64,000 bases of DNA from Sphingomonas sp. 8AM (lineage in GTDB: Bacteria > Pseudomonadota > Alphaproteobacteria > Sphingomonadales > Sphingomonadaceae): contig NZ_LR733844.1 of assembly GCF_902506455.1 (NCBI RefSeq), positions 3,206,525 to 3,270,524 on the forward strand, read 5' to 3'. This document shows positions 1-10,425 of this stretch, piece after piece. The position numbers and the translations under genes are program-made. Within the stretch, counting starts at the first letter, position 1. The number at the start of each line of letters is the position of its first letter. Below the pieces are notes generated by a model. It was given only the letters and a program-made list of their open reading frames with translations, made no database searches and was not told the DNA's origin.

Positions 1-1
1 C

Positions 2-1132
2 TGGGCAGATCGGGCGGCACCGATCGACGGTGCCGAGCGCAATGCGCGGCTGGAGCGGGCGCAAGCGCTGACTGCCAGGCTGGGAGCCGATGCGCTGCTG
101 GTGCAGGCCGGCCCGTCGCTCCATTATTTCACCGGCGTGGCGTGGCAGCCGACCGAGCGGCTGGTCGCGCTGCTGCTGCCCGTCACCGGCACGCCGCGGC
201 TGATCTGCCCGGCGTTCGAGCGCGGTTCGCTGGAGGCGGAACTCGCCATCAGCGCCGATCTGGCGCTGTGGGAAGAGGATGAAGACCCGGTCGCGCTGGT
301 CGCCGACGCGCTCCCCGCCGGGGCGACGCTCGCGCTCGATCCGATGCTGTTCTACAGCTGGGTACGCCGGCTTGACGGTGCGGGGCTGACGACCGTGGAC
401 GGCGCGCCCGCGATCGACGGTTGCCGGATGCTCAAGTCGCCGGCCGAGATCGCACTGATGAAGCAGGCGATGCAGATGACGCTGGCGGTGCATGCCGCCG
501 CCGCGCGCATTCTGCGCCCCGGTATCCGCGAGAGCGAGGTCATCCGCTTCATCGACGACGCGCATCGTGCGATCGGCGGCGGCCCGTCGTACTTCTGCGC
601 GGTGCAATTCGGCGAAGCGACCGCCTATCCGCACGGCCTGCCCGGCGACCGCGCGCTGGCGGAGGGCGATCTGGTGCTGGTCGACACCGGCTGCCGCGTT
701 CACGGCTATCATTCCGACATCACGCGCACCTACGCTTTCGGCCCGGTCGCCGATGAGGTGCGCGCGATCTGGGACATCGAGCATGCCGCGCAGGCCGCCG
801 CCTTCGCCGCGGTCGCACCGGGCGTACCGTGCGAGGCCGTCGACGCCGCCGCACGCGCAGTGCTGGTGCGCGAGGGGCTGGGCCCCGATTATCGCCTGCC
901 CGGCCTGCCGCACCGCACCGGCCATGGGATCGGGCTGTCGATCCACGAGCCGGCCTATCTGGTGCGCGGCGACAGGACCCCGCTCGCGCCGGGCATGTGT
1001 TTCTCCAACGAGCCGATGATCGTCGTGCCCGGACGGTTCGGCATCCGGCTGGAGGATCATTTCTACGTCACGGACGCTGGAGCGGCGTGGTTTACCGAGC
1101 CACAACCGAGTATTGACCGCCCATTCGATTGA
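2..1132 (+). CDS. M24 family Xaa-Pro peptidase (5' truncated by window edge)
   Basis: Metallopeptidase of the M24 (aminopeptidase P/prolidase) family, which removes N-terminal residues preceding proline or cleaves Xaa-Pro dipeptides in the cytoplasm. The frame is open to the left edge of the window, so the true start lies outside; at least 376 residues are present. An N-terminal creatinase-like domain (LLVQAGPSLHYFTG) precedes the pita-bread catalytic domain. All five expected metal ligands are visible: the Asp of LVDTGCR, the Asp of HSDITRT, the His of GHGIGLSIHE, the Glu of SNEPMI and the Glu of RLEDHF. It ends 16 bases before the next gene's start codon on the same strand, so co-transcription with the efflux pump is possible. 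Substrate cannot be told from sequence. Confidence 0.9.
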   Translation, partial: WADRAAPIDGAERNARLERAQALTARLGADALLVQAGPSLHYFTGVAWQPTERLVALLLPVTGTPRLICPAFERGSLEAELAISADLALWEEDEDPVALVADALPAGATLALDPMLFYSWVRRLDGAGLTTVDGAPAIDGCRMLKSPAEIALMKQAMQMTLAVHAAAARILRPGIRESEVIRFIDDAHRAIGGGPSYFCAVQFGEATAYPHGLPGDRALAEGDLVLVDTGCRVHGYHSDITRTYAFGPVADEVRAIWDIEHAAQAAAFAAVAPGVPCEAVDAAARAVLVREGLGPDYRLPGLPHRTGHGIGLSIHEPAYLVRGDRTPLAPGMCFSNEPMIVVPGRFGIRLEDHFYVTDAGAAWFTEPQPSIDRPFD

Positions 1133-1148
1133 AAAACGGACTGAATTC

Positions 1149-2369
1149 ATGAAGCCCCACGCCGCGCCTCCGGGCATGCACGCGACCGAGTTCGTCATTT
1201 TCGTGGCAGCGGTCATGGCGGTCAACGCGCTGGGGGTCGACCTGATGCTCCCGGCGCTCGCGGATATCGGGCGCGATCTGGCGATCGATCAGGCCAACCA
1301 CCGGCAATGGGTGGTGACCGCCTACGTGCTGGGGTTCGGCGTCGGCCAGTTGCTCTATGGCCCGCTCGCCGATCGCTACGGACGCAAGCCGGTGCTGATC
1401 GCGACGCTGATCGGGTTCGTCGGCGCGAGCGTCTTCGCCGCCGCGTCAGTGACGTTTACGGCGCTACTCGGCGCGCGGGTGTTGCAGGGGCTGATGTCCG
1501 CCTCGACGCGTGTGATCGCGGTCGCGGTGGTGCGCGACAATGCCTCGGGCCGAGCGATGGCGCGCACCATGTCGGTGGCGCAGATGATCTTCTTCCTCGT
1601 CCCGATCCTCGCGCCGACGATCGGGCAGGGGCTGCTGGTGATCGGGCCGTGGCGGTTCGTCTTCTACGCGCTCGGCGGGTTTGCGGGGCTGGTGCTGGTC
1701 TGGACGCTGACACGGCTGCCCGAGACGCTGCCGGTCGAGCGGCGCACCTTGATCTCGCTTGCCAATCTTTCCAGCAGCTACCGGCTGACGCTCACCAACC
1801 GCTATTCGCTTGGCTATGCGCTTGCCGCCTCGCTGACGTTCGGCGGGATCATCGCGTTCGTCTCCTCGGCGCAGCAGGTATTCGTCGACGAGTTCGGCGC
1901 GGGCGACCGCTTCACCGTGTTGTTCGCGATCTGCGCCGGGGCGATGGGAGTGGCGTCGTTCATGAACAGCCGGCTGGTCGAGCGGCTCGGTACGCGGCTG
2001 ATCTCGCAGACCGCGGTGCTGGCGCTGATCGTGCTCTCCGTGCTGCACCTCTCGGTGGTGTGGATGGGATGGGAGACGCTCGCCAGCTACATGGTCTTCC
2101 AGTCGCTCAGCATGACCTGCATCGGCCTGTGCGGGTCGAACTTCGGTGCGATGGCGATGGAGCCGGTCGGGCGGATCGCGGGCACCGCCTCGTCGGTACA
2201 GGGCTTCATCACCAGCGTCGGCGCGGTGCTGGTCGGATCGGCGATCGGCCAATCCTATGCCGGCACCACGCTGCCGCTGACGCTCGGCTATCTCGCGATC
2301 GGCGTCGCGGCGTTCGTGATCGTCTATGTCGTGGAGGAGGGCCAGCTCTTCCGCGCCCGGCTCGCCTGA
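1149..2369 (+). CDS. MFS multidrug efflux transporter, Bcr/CflA type
   Basis: Inner-membrane proton-driven drug exporter of the major facilitator superfamily, 406 residues and about 12 hydrophobic segments. The first helix carries NALGVDLMLPALADIGRDL, typical of the Bcr/CflA drug-resistance branch, and the loop after the second helix carries motif A (GPLADRYGRKP). I chose the ATG at 1149; an in-frame TTG at 1113 would overlap the upstream peptidase, and an ATG at 1176 is another option. The 3' end overlaps the convergent PepSY gene by 46 bases. Substrate is unknown; members export bicyclomycin, chloramphenicol or other small molecules. Confidence 0.87.
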   Translation: MKPHAAPPGMHATEFVIFVAAVMAVNALGVDLMLPALADIGRDLAIDQANHRQWVVTAYVLGFGVGQLLYGPLADRYGRKPVLIATLIGFVGASVFAAASVTFTALLGARVLQGLMSASTRVIAVAVVRDNASGRAMARTMSVAQMIFFLVPILAPTIGQGLLVIGPWRFVFYALGGFAGLVLVWTLTRLPETLPVERRTLISLANLSSSYRLTLTNRYSLGYALAASLTFGGIIAFVSSAQQVFVDEFGAGDRFTVLFAICAGAMGVASFMNSRLVERLGTRLISQTAVLALIVLSVLHLSVVWMGWETLASYMVFQSLSMTCIGLCGSNFGAMAMEPVGRIAGTASSVQGFITSVGAVLVGSAIGQSYAGTTLPLTLGYLAIGVAAFVIVYVVEEGQLFRARLA

Positions 2370-3640
2370 GCCGCGGCCAGCGTGGACTTGATCCGGCCAT
2401 AGCCGAGCGCAACGAGCATCGTCAGCCCGGTCAGCGGGAAGAGCAATCCCGCCACGCCCATGATCGCGAGCAATCCGGCGCCGGTGCGTGCATCGGGGAG
2501 CGTCGTCCGCCCGCGCGGCCCACGCTTCCACCACATCACTGGCGCGGTGATCGTCAGCAGCGCGAGCGCGGCGCAGGCGAACAGCATGATCAGCCGGTTC
2601 GCCTCGCCATATTCCTTGCCCTGGTGGACGGCCGCGCTCCACTCGATCACCTGACCGGGGCGGCCGAAGTCCCTGAACCCGGCGTCCTGCAACACCCGCC
2701 CGGTGCCGGCATCGACATAAACGACATGCGCCGCCTCCGACGGCCCGAGCGACGCGCTCACCAGATACGGCGCGCCCGGACCTTCCGGCCAGGTCAGTGT
2801 CCAGTCGGGCGCCATGCCACGCGCCTGCGCCGCCGCCAGCGCGCGGTCGGCGGAAATGCGCGGGCCGTCGTGCCCCATCGGCATCGCATGTTGCTGAAGC
2901 GACCACGGCAGGTCGTGCCCGGCGTGTCCCTCGCCACCCGGCGCAGCAGGGCGGCCCCAGCCGGCGCCGGCGACCCCCGCCTGGACGTTCTTTCCCCACA
3001 CCGCGCTCCACGGCATCCCGCTGATGGCGAGAAACAGGATCAGCCCGCCCGCGAACAGCCCGGTCACGGCATGGAGGTCGCGCCAGAACAGCCGCCCGCT
3101 GGTGCGCCCGCGCACCGTCACCGTCCGCCCGCGTCCCCACCACAGATACAGCCCGCTGACCACGAGGATGATCGACCAGCCGGCGGCCATTTCGATCAGC
3201 CAGTTGCCGACCCAGCCGGTGATCGCGAGGCTGTGGAGATGCTTGACGGTCTGCATGACGCCGCCGGGGTTGGTGGTGCCGAAGACACGCGCGTCATGTG
3301 GATCGACGAACGCCATCCGCTGCGTACCGTCGGCGCGCCGCACCGTGACGCGCCAGCTCTCGTCGAGCGTGGCGGGCTTCTGCACCTGCGTCACTACGCC
3401 GCCGACCGACGCACCGACCCGCGTCGCCAGCGTGTCGAGCGGCAGTGTCGGGCGACCAGGTTCGATGTGGATCCAGTCGGCATAGACCTGCCGCTCGATC
3501 TCGGGCTTGTAGAGATACAGCGCGCCGGTCACCGCCAGCCACAGCAGGAACGGGAGCACCAGCAGGCCGGCGAAAAAGTGCCAGCGCCACACCGCGCGCT
3601 GGAGTTCGGCCGCGATCGCGGCCGGACGGGAAAGGGTCAT
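2324..3640 (-). CDS. PepSY-associated transmembrane protein
   Basis: Inner-membrane protein of the PepSY_TM (PiuB-like) family, 438 residues. Members are often linked to iron or copper uptake and some act as membrane reductases, but the activity of this one is not established. The first membrane segment (WRWHFFAGLLVLPFLLWLAVTG) is followed by a periplasmic stretch, a second segment, the H-A-V-T-G-L-F-A-G-G-L-I-L-F membrane helix and C-terminal helices; several helix-borne histidines could bind heme or metal. Start set at ATG 3640; a longer reading to 3868 runs through low-quality arginine-rich sequence. It lies 47 bases downstream of the DUF2946-like gene on the same strand, suggesting an operon, and overlaps the convergent MFS gene by 46 bases. 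Confidence 0.82.
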   Translation of the reverse strand: MTLSRPAAIAAELQRAVWRWHFFAGLLVLPFLLWLAVTGALYLYKPEIERQVYADWIHIEPGRPTLPLDTLATRVGASVGGVVTQVQKPATLDESWRVTVRRADGTQRMAFVDPHDARVFGTTNPGGVMQTVKHLHSLAITGWVGNWLIEMAAGWSIILVVSGLYLWWGRGRTVTVRGRTSGRLFWRDLHAVTGLFAGGLILFLAISGMPWSAVWGKNVQAGVAGAGWGRPAAPGGEGHAGHDLPWSLQQHAMPMGHDGPRISADRALAAAQARGMAPDWTLTWPEGPGAPYLVSASLGPSEAAHVVYVDAGTGRVLQDAGFRDFGRPGQVIEWSAAVHQGKEYGEANRLIMLFACAALALLTITAPVMWWKRGPRGRTTLPDARTGAGLLAIMGVAGLLFPLTGLTMLVALGYGRIKSTLAAAQASRARKSWPSSTT

Positions 3641-3687
3641 GACGATTCCTCGGGTTCGGCGCGCACGGAACGCGCCGCGACAGCAGG

Positions 3688-4074
3688 TCAGCGGGTCGGG
3701 AGGATCGTCGGTGGGGCGCGGAGTGGTGGACGCCAGCGGAGCGCGCTGCGTGGCGCGGGCTGTGTGTCGGGAGGGAGAAGACGCCGAGACACCGCCGCCA
3801 GCGGCAGGACCAGCAGCAGCACCATCGCGAGCAAGGTCGCGGGCGCGGCGACCGCTGCAAAGGCGCACGGTCGCTCGAAGCCGTCGTGCGCGGGCGCGTC
3901 ATGCCCGTGATGATGCGCGGTGCCCGCCATCGCCATGCCGGGGCAGGCGACGATTGCGACCTGCCCGTGCGCGACCTGCGGCATGAACCCGGCCGGCACC
4001 AGCAGCCGCACCAGCAACGCCAGCGCGGCCACGATCGCGAACAGCGATGATCGTGTACGGACGCCGCTCACCAC
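3688..4074 (-). CDS. DUF2946-like small exported/membrane protein
   Basis: Small protein of about 128 residues with an N-terminal hydrophobic segment (SLFAIVAALALLVRLLVPAGFMP), a His-rich middle (HHHGHDAPAHDGF) flanked by two cysteines (VACPGM and PCAFAA), and a second hydrophobic segment. This arrangement matches DUF2946, whose genes commonly sit beside copper or iron uptake genes. The His/Cys pattern suggests metal binding (inference). I chose GTG 4074, preceded by GGGGAG; reading further upstream would take translation through a REP palindrome, giving the residue run SLRAQRGNP, which I consider artefactual. The PepSY membrane protein follows on the same strand. Confidence 0.6.
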   Translation of the reverse strand: MVSGVRTRSSLFAIVAALALLVRLLVPAGFMPQVAHGQVAIVACPGMAMAGTAHHHGHDAPAHDGFERPCAFAAVAAPATLLAMVLLLVLPLAAVSRRLLPPDTQPAPRSALRWRPPLRAPPTILPTR

Positions 4075-4082
4075 GGGCTCCC

Positions 4083-4157
4083 CGTCATTGCGAGCGCAGC
4101 GGGGCATCCGGACCGGATCAGGACGCCCTGGATTGCCTCGCTGCGCTCGCAATGACG
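4083..4157. repeat. REP-like palindromic element 1
   Basis: Inverted arms CGTCATTGCGAGCGCAGCG and its complement enclose a core that includes GGACGCCCTGGATTGC. The same arms and core recur at 40,861 and 44,746. It sits between the DUF2946-like gene and the OsmC gene. Confidence 0.8.
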
Positions 4158-4192
4158 ATTGACTGCCATCCCCGCATCTTACCGGGAGATGG

Positions 4193-4659
4193 TTAACCAG
4201 AACATACCGCGGTGACCGCAATCACGGCCGCATGGCGCACGGGGAAGGCGACCGACCGCGCAATAAAGCAGCGCCGCTGCGCCTCCGCATGGAGCACCTC
4301 GGCAAGCGCGGCGTCGTCCCCGGCGGCGATCGTGACGTGCGGGCGCAGCGTCGCCTCGGAGACCTGCCCGTTGCCGTCCTTGTCCAGCGTCAGAACCGCG
4401 TCCGCCTCGTCGCGATAGTCGGTGACGACGATCCCGGCATCGGCGCACAGATGCAGATACCATAATTGATGACACGCGCTGATCGCGCCGAGCAGCAGCT
4501 CCTCCGGGTTCCAGCGCGCGGCATCGCCGCGGAAGCGCGGATCGGACGAGCCGGGGATCACCGGCTTCCCCTCGGCGGCAATCTCATGATCGCGCGCATA
4601 ACTGGTATAGCCGGCAGTGCCGACGCCGCGGTTGCCGGTCCAGTGCAGCCGGATGCGCG

Positions 4660-4663
<4 letters not shown>
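4193..4663 (-). CDS. OsmC family peroxiredoxin-like protein
   Basis: Cytoplasmic OsmC/Ohr-fold protein of 156 residues. Family members reduce organic hydroperoxides through a pair of cysteines. The signature ELLLGAISACHQLWYLHLCADAG holds one Cys-His pair, and a second cysteine occurs in AQRRCFIARS, so both expected redox cysteines are present. The N-terminal motif HWTGNRGVGTAGYTSYARDHEI is typical of the subgroup annotated simply as OsmC family protein rather than Ohr. ATG 4663 overlaps the stop codon of the upstream OPT transporter by four bases, implying translational coupling. Confidence 0.85.
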
Positions 4664-6597
<1,934 letters not shown>

Positions 6598-6686
6598 GCC
6601 GGCTTCGTGCCACAAGTCCGCCGCCCGCGACAGGGCGGGCTCACCCATGATGGTCAACCCGGATGCGCCACCGTAGAAGCCATTCG

Positions 6687-7303
6687 ATGTACCGGCCGCC
6701 TGCCTTTCGCGAAGATCGTCCGGATGTGCTCCGTGCGCGATACGGGCGCATCCGCTTGCGACGCTCGTGACAGCAGGCAACTGTGGCATCGTCGCGAACG
6801 TGGTTCCTTTCAGCCTTGCGGTCTCGGCACAGGGCGACGTGCTCAGAGCGCATCTCGCTCGGGCGAACGAGCAGGTGGCCGACCTTCGCGGGGGCGCAGC
6901 GGCGCTCGTCCTCTTTCGGGGACCGCATGCCTATGTCAGCCCCTCATGGTATGCGAGCAAGCGCGTGCACGGGAAGGTCGTGCCCACGTGGAATTACGTC
7001 GTCGTGCAGGCGCGCGGCACGACGCGCGTGATCGACGATCCGGCCTGGTTGCTGGAGCAGATCGCCGCCCTGACGACCGCGGCGGAGAGCGATCGGCCCG
7101 AACCATGGACGGTCGCTGATGCCCCGGACGACTTTGTTCGGGCGCAGCTTGAAGGAATCGTCGGGGTGGAGATCGCCGTCGATCGACTCGAAGGGAAATG
7201 GAAGGTCAGCCAGAACCGTAGTCGCGAGGATCGCGTCGGCGTGGCCGATGGACTACGCGCCGCCGGCCACCATGAAGCAGCCGGCCTGATCCCGCTCGAT
7301 TGA
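6687..7303 (+). pseudogene. PaiB-like FMN-binding regulator, interrupted by a frameshift
   Basis: Remnant of a PaiB family FMN-binding split-barrel protein, a group described as negative regulators in Bacillus (paiB). ATG 6687 opens with MYRPPAFREDRPDVLR, a textbook PaiB N-terminus, but this frame stops after 27 codons. Continuation (AIRAHPLATLVTAG, then GPHAYVSPSWYASKRVHGKVVPTWNYVVV and the C-terminal DRLEGKWKVSQN) is in another frame from about 6737. Restoring one G around 6733-6737 would rejoin both parts into a normal-length protein of about 205 residues. Either the gene is inactivated or the assembly lost one base. Without repair only a GTG-started C-terminal piece from 6767 could be made. 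Confidence 0.8.
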
Positions 7304-7307
7304 GCCG

Positions 7308-8096
7308 CTACGCCGAAGCGCCATCCCTCAGCCGGAACCGGTACATCCGACCCGGCCCGTCCTCCGGCGCGAAATACAGATCGCGTCCCTCGATCGCCAT
7401 CCCCTCGGCGGTATAGGCCCCGGCATCGATCGAGCGGCGCAGCGTCAGCTTCGGCCAGTCGAGCCAGTCGACCGTCCCGCTCCACCACGACCGCGGGCCA
7501 CCCCCGACCAATTGGCCACCGGCGAACTTGATGTCCTGATAGCGGGTTGCCGACGGATTGGGGACGACCCGCATCCGCGTCGGCGCATCCCGGTCGATCA
7601 CGTACAGCAACCGGCTGTTCCAATTGCCCGCGACCAGCCAGCGCCCCTGCGCAGCGACGCAGCCGAGATGATCGGCAACCCGGATGCGGCGCCGCACCTG
7701 CAGCGTCTCGGTATCCAGCTCGATCAGCACCGCCGAGCTGTTCGCGCGCAGTTCCGCTACCGGCACCCACAAGGAATGGCCATCGACCGAGATGCCGCCG
7801 GGATGATAGCGCGCGCCGTCGGTCAGCTCGACCCGCCGCACGAACCGCCCGGTGACGCGGTCGAACAGGTGCAGGAAGCCGCGTCGCGAAAAGCGATCGA
7901 CCGAAGTCACCCACACGCGCCGTCCTTGCAGCGCCAGCCCCTGAACGTGGAAGACGTCGCCGTCCAGCGCCGTGGCACCGCGGAAGCGCGCGCCCTCCAC
8001 CTCGTCCTCGGCGGTCTGCGGCGCGGCGGCGACCGACAGGCTCGACAGCAGCAACAGCGCCGCGGTGGTCCCCGATCGTATCCATCGACGGTTCAT
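7308..8096 (-). CDS. Secreted beta-propeller-like protein (DUF6454-like)
   Basis: Predicted exported protein of 262 residues with a signal peptide (GTTAALLLLSSLSVAAAPQ). The body consists of repeated WxT/S and D-R-x-T-G-type blades (HVQGLALQGRRVWVTSVDR, LHLFDRVTGRFVRRVEL, LDTETLQVRRRI) and ends EGMAIEGRDLYFAPEDGPGRMYRFRL, a pattern seen in strictosidine-synthase or SMP-30-like propellers. I believe it belongs to the family labelled DUF6454, but this is from memory. Function unknown. Start taken as ATG 8096 rather than 8111. It converges on the paiB remnant and is divergent from the GNAT gene. Confidence 0.7.
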   Translation of the reverse strand: MNRRWIRSGTTAALLLLSSLSVAAAPQTAEDEVEGARFRGATALDGDVFHVQGLALQGRRVWVTSVDRFSRRGFLHLFDRVTGRFVRRVELTDGARYHPGGISVDGHSLWVPVAELRANSSAVLIELDTETLQVRRRIRVADHLGCVAAQGRWLVAGNWNSRLLYVIDRDAPTRMRVVPNPSATRYQDIKFAGGQLVGGGPRSWWSGTVDWLDWPKLTLRRSIDAGAYTAEGMAIEGRDLYFAPEDGPGRMYRFRLRDGASA

Positions 8097-8208
8097 GGCC
8101 GGACTCCGCAACCTTTGCCGCTACGCCCATGCCCGCCCTTCGTGTCAGCGTCGCGCAAGTCGCGTTGCGGTTTGATGAGCGCCGCGTGTCGGCTTAAAGA
8201 CGTCGCCG

Positions 8209-8691
8209 ATGATGATCCGTTCTGCCTCCCCCGATGATGCGGCGGCGATCGCCGCGCTGATCCTTCCCGAGATCGCGGCGGGCGATACTTATGCTTTGTC
8301 ACGCGACATGAAGGCGGCCGCCGCGATTGCGCATTGGTGTGGTGCGGATCGCGAAACCTTTGTTCTCGAAGCGGAAGGTCATTTGCTCGACAGCTATTAT
8401 CTGCGTGCGAACCAGGCCGGCGGCGGCGATCACGTCGCCAATGCCGGCTATATGGTCGACCCGCCTGCGCGCGGGCGCGGCGTGGCGCGCGTGATGGCGC
8501 CCGACTCGTTCGATCGAGCACGCGCCGCCGGCTTCACCGCGATGCAGTTCAATTTCGTGGTGTCGAGCAACATGCGCGCGGTGACGCTTTGGCAGGCGCT
8601 CGGCTTCGCGATCGTCGGGCAGCTGGCGGGCGCGCTTCGCCATCCCGCGCTGGGTCCGGTCGACGCGCTGGTGATGTTTCGATCGCTGTAG
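8209..8691 (+). CDS. GNAT family N-acetyltransferase
   Basis: Cytoplasmic acetyltransferase of 160 residues using acetyl-CoA; the substrate is unknown. The acetyl-CoA binding loop is seen as VDPPARGRGVARVM (R/Q-x-x-G-x-G/A), preceded by the beta4 strand ANAGYMV, and the C-terminal motif (NMRAVTLWQALGFAIVGQL) is typical of the fold. ATG at 8209 is followed at once by a second ATG, either of which could start translation. The gene stands alone and is followed by a hairpin at 8705-8730. Confidence 0.85.
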   Translation: MMIRSASPDDAAAIAALILPEIAAGDTYALSRDMKAAAAIAHWCGADRETFVLEAEGHLLDSYYLRANQAGGGDHVANAGYMVDPPARGRGVARVMAPDSFDRARAAGFTAMQFNFVVSSNMRAVTLWQALGFAIVGQLAGALRHPALGPVDALVMFRSL

Positions 8692-8704
8692 CGCGAATCG
8701 CCTA

Positions 8705-8730
8705 GGGGAACGGCCCGCCGACCGTTCCCC
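8705..8730 (+). terminator. Hairpin downstream of the GNAT gene
   Basis: A nine-base perfect stem (GGGGAACGG with CCGTTCCCC) and an eight-base loop lie 14 bases after the GNAT stop. No T-run follows, so it may be a weak or factor-assisted terminator. Confidence 0.45.
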
Positions 8731-8828
8731 GCTCCGCTGCCGGTTCGACCGGCGCATCCTGTCCTGTTTTTCCTGTTCGTTCCGCGCTCTTCGGTGCGGC
8801 GAGTCGCTGCCTAGCGGACGACGGGGCC

Positions 8829-8925
8829 AAAAAAAAGCCGGGCAAAGCCCGGCCGTAAAAGTTTTTAGGAGAGGATGCCTGAAAGGCACACCTTTTTTGC
8901 GCCGCAGCACGTCAGGACGCAAGTG
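8829..8925 (-). ncRNA. Candidate minus-strand small RNA with intrinsic terminator
   Basis: Read on the minus strand, this gap ends in a perfect seven-base GC stem (GCCGGGC/GCCCGGC, three-base loop, 8837-8853) followed by eight T residues at 8836-8829, the best intrinsic terminator in the window. No minus-strand protein gene lies upstream of it for several kilobases. Before the terminator, a small hairpin (8876-8888, TGCCT/AGGCA) is followed by an unpaired CCTCTCCT (8874-8867), complementary to Shine-Dalgarno sequences, as in many anti-SD small RNAs. Upstream, TTGCAA (8958-8953) and GAATTA (8934-8929) are spaced 18 bases as a possible promoter. Start point is a guess. It could instead be a plus-strand leader of hom. 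Confidence 0.45.
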
Positions 8926-9033
8926 CAATAATTCCCACTTCGATTGCAGGAATTGCAACCCGGTCGATTTCATCGCGCTCGACAGCATCTGTCGCACCGC
9001 CTAGCAGCGCCGGCTAAGGATACGGAGGCGAAC

Positions 9034-10320
9034 ATGACGCAGGCGTTGCGGGTGGCATTGGCGGGGCTGGGGACGGTCGGAGGCGGGGTGATCCGCGTGC
9101 TCGACGAGAACCGCGAGCTGATTACCCGCCGTGCCGGTCGCCCGATCGAGGTCGTCGCCGTGTCGGCGCGCGACCGGTCGAAGAACCGCGGCGTCGACCT
9201 GTCGCGCTTCGCATGGGTCGACGACACCGCGTCGCTGGCCGAGGCGGAGGCCGATGTCGTGGTCGAGCTGATCGGCGGCTCGGACGGGCCGGCGCTGGCG
9301 CTCGCCCGCCGCACGCTGGCGGCGGGCAAGGGGTTCGTCACCGCCAACAAGGCGATGCTCGCGCATCACGGGCTGGAGCTGGCGCGCGTCGCGGAGGGCG
9401 CGGGCGTGCCGCTGAAATTCGAGGCCGCGGTGGCGGGCGGTATACCGGTCATCAAGGGGCTGCGCGAGGGCGCGGCGGCGAATGCGATCGCGCGCGTCTA
9501 TGGCATCCTCAACGGCACCTGCAATTTCATCGTTTCGAAGATGGAGGCGGAGGGACGCGATTTTGCCGAGGTGCTCGCCGAGGCGCAGGCGCTCGGGTTT
9601 GCCGAGGCCGACCCGTCGTTCGACATCGATGGCGTCGATGCTGCGCATAAATTGTCGATCCTCGCCAGCCTCGCCTTCGGCACCGCGCCGGCGTTCGGCG
9701 ACGTGGCGATCAGCGGCATTCGTCATTTGCTCGCCGCCGATATCGCCGAGGCAGCGGCGCTGGGGTATCGCGTGCGGCTGGTCGGGGTCGCGGAGGCGGA
9801 TGGCGAGAAATTGTTCCAGCGTGTTCATGCGCATCTCGTCCCCAACGACCATCCGCTCGCGCATGTCACCGGCGCGACCAATGCGGTGGTCGCCGAGGGC
9901 AATTTCGTTGGCCGGTTGCTGTTCCAGGGCGCGGGCGCCGGCGAGGGGCCGACCGCGAGCGCGGTGGTCGCCGACCTGATCGACATCGCGCGCGGCGAGT
10001 CCGGCCCGCCGTTCGCGATGCCCGCCGACGCGCTGGCGACGGCCGCGGCGGCGGACAGCGGCGAGCGACGCGGGCGCGCCTATCTGCGCTTCGCCGTGGC
10101 GGATCGCGTCGGCGTGCTCGCCGAGATCGCGGCGGCGATGCGCGACGCGGGCGTGTCGATCGAGAGCCTGATCCAGCGCGGTGCGCACGCCGATGGCAGC
10201 GTGCTGGTTGCGATCGTCACCCATGACGGCCCGGAACGCTGCGTCGCCGCCGCGCTGGAGCGGCTGCGCGGGTCGCAGAGCCTGACCGGCGAGCCACTGT
10301 GGATGCATATATTGGGATGA
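9034..10320 (+). CDS. hom: Homoserine dehydrogenase
   Basis: Cytoplasmic NAD(P)-dependent oxidoreductase that reduces aspartate semialdehyde to homoserine, the branch point to threonine and methionine; 428 residues. The Rossmann loop GLGTVGGG lies at residues 11-18, TANKA carries the conserved catalytic-region lysine, and the central catalytic domain includes GILNGTCNFI and ADPSFDIDGVDAAHKL. A C-terminal ACT domain (about 349-424, RFAVADRVGVLAEIAAAMRDAGVSIESLIQ) normally confers feedback control by threonine. ATG 9034 is preceded by GGAGG at about 9024. Threonine synthase follows on the same strand, 105 bases downstream; no homoserine kinase gene is present here. Confidence 0.95.
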   Translation: MTQALRVALAGLGTVGGGVIRVLDENRELITRRAGRPIEVVAVSARDRSKNRGVDLSRFAWVDDTASLAEAEADVVVELIGGSDGPALALARRTLAAGKGFVTANKAMLAHHGLELARVAEGAGVPLKFEAAVAGGIPVIKGLREGAAANAIARVYGILNGTCNFIVSKMEAEGRDFAEVLAEAQALGFAEADPSFDIDGVDAAHKLSILASLAFGTAPAFGDVAISGIRHLLAADIAEAAALGYRVRLVGVAEADGEKLFQRVHAHLVPNDHPLAHVTGATNAVVAEGNFVGRLLFQGAGAGEGPTASAVVADLIDIARGESGPPFAMPADALATAAAADSGERRGRAYLRFAVADRVGVLAEIAAAMRDAGVSIESLIQRGAHADGSVLVAIVTHDGPERCVAAALERLRGSQSLTGEPLWMHILG

Positions 10321-10329
10321 GGTCATTCC

Positions 10330-10356
10330 CGTCATTCCCGCTCCGCGGAAATGACG
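10330..10356. repeat. Short REP-like palindrome between hom and thrC
   Basis: CGTCATTCCCG and a partly complementary AAATGACG arm form an imperfect inverted repeat around CTCCGCGG, resembling a minimal form of the element at 20,537. Confidence 0.55.
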
Positions 10357-10425
10357 AAGGTGGCGGGTTTTACGATCGACTGGCCGGGGATGACGCTTCT
10401 TCGCCCGGTCGTTAAACCCGGCGGC

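Noticed and set aside
3640..3868. N-terminal extension of the PepSY protein
   Set aside because: Arg/Pro-rich low-complexity reading; the family N-terminus begins at ATG 3640, and the extension crosses the DUF2946-like gene on the same strand.
8944..9033. Upstream extension of homoserine dehydrogenase
   Set aside because: No family similarity; ATG 9034 has a good ribosome site and gives the usual N-terminus.
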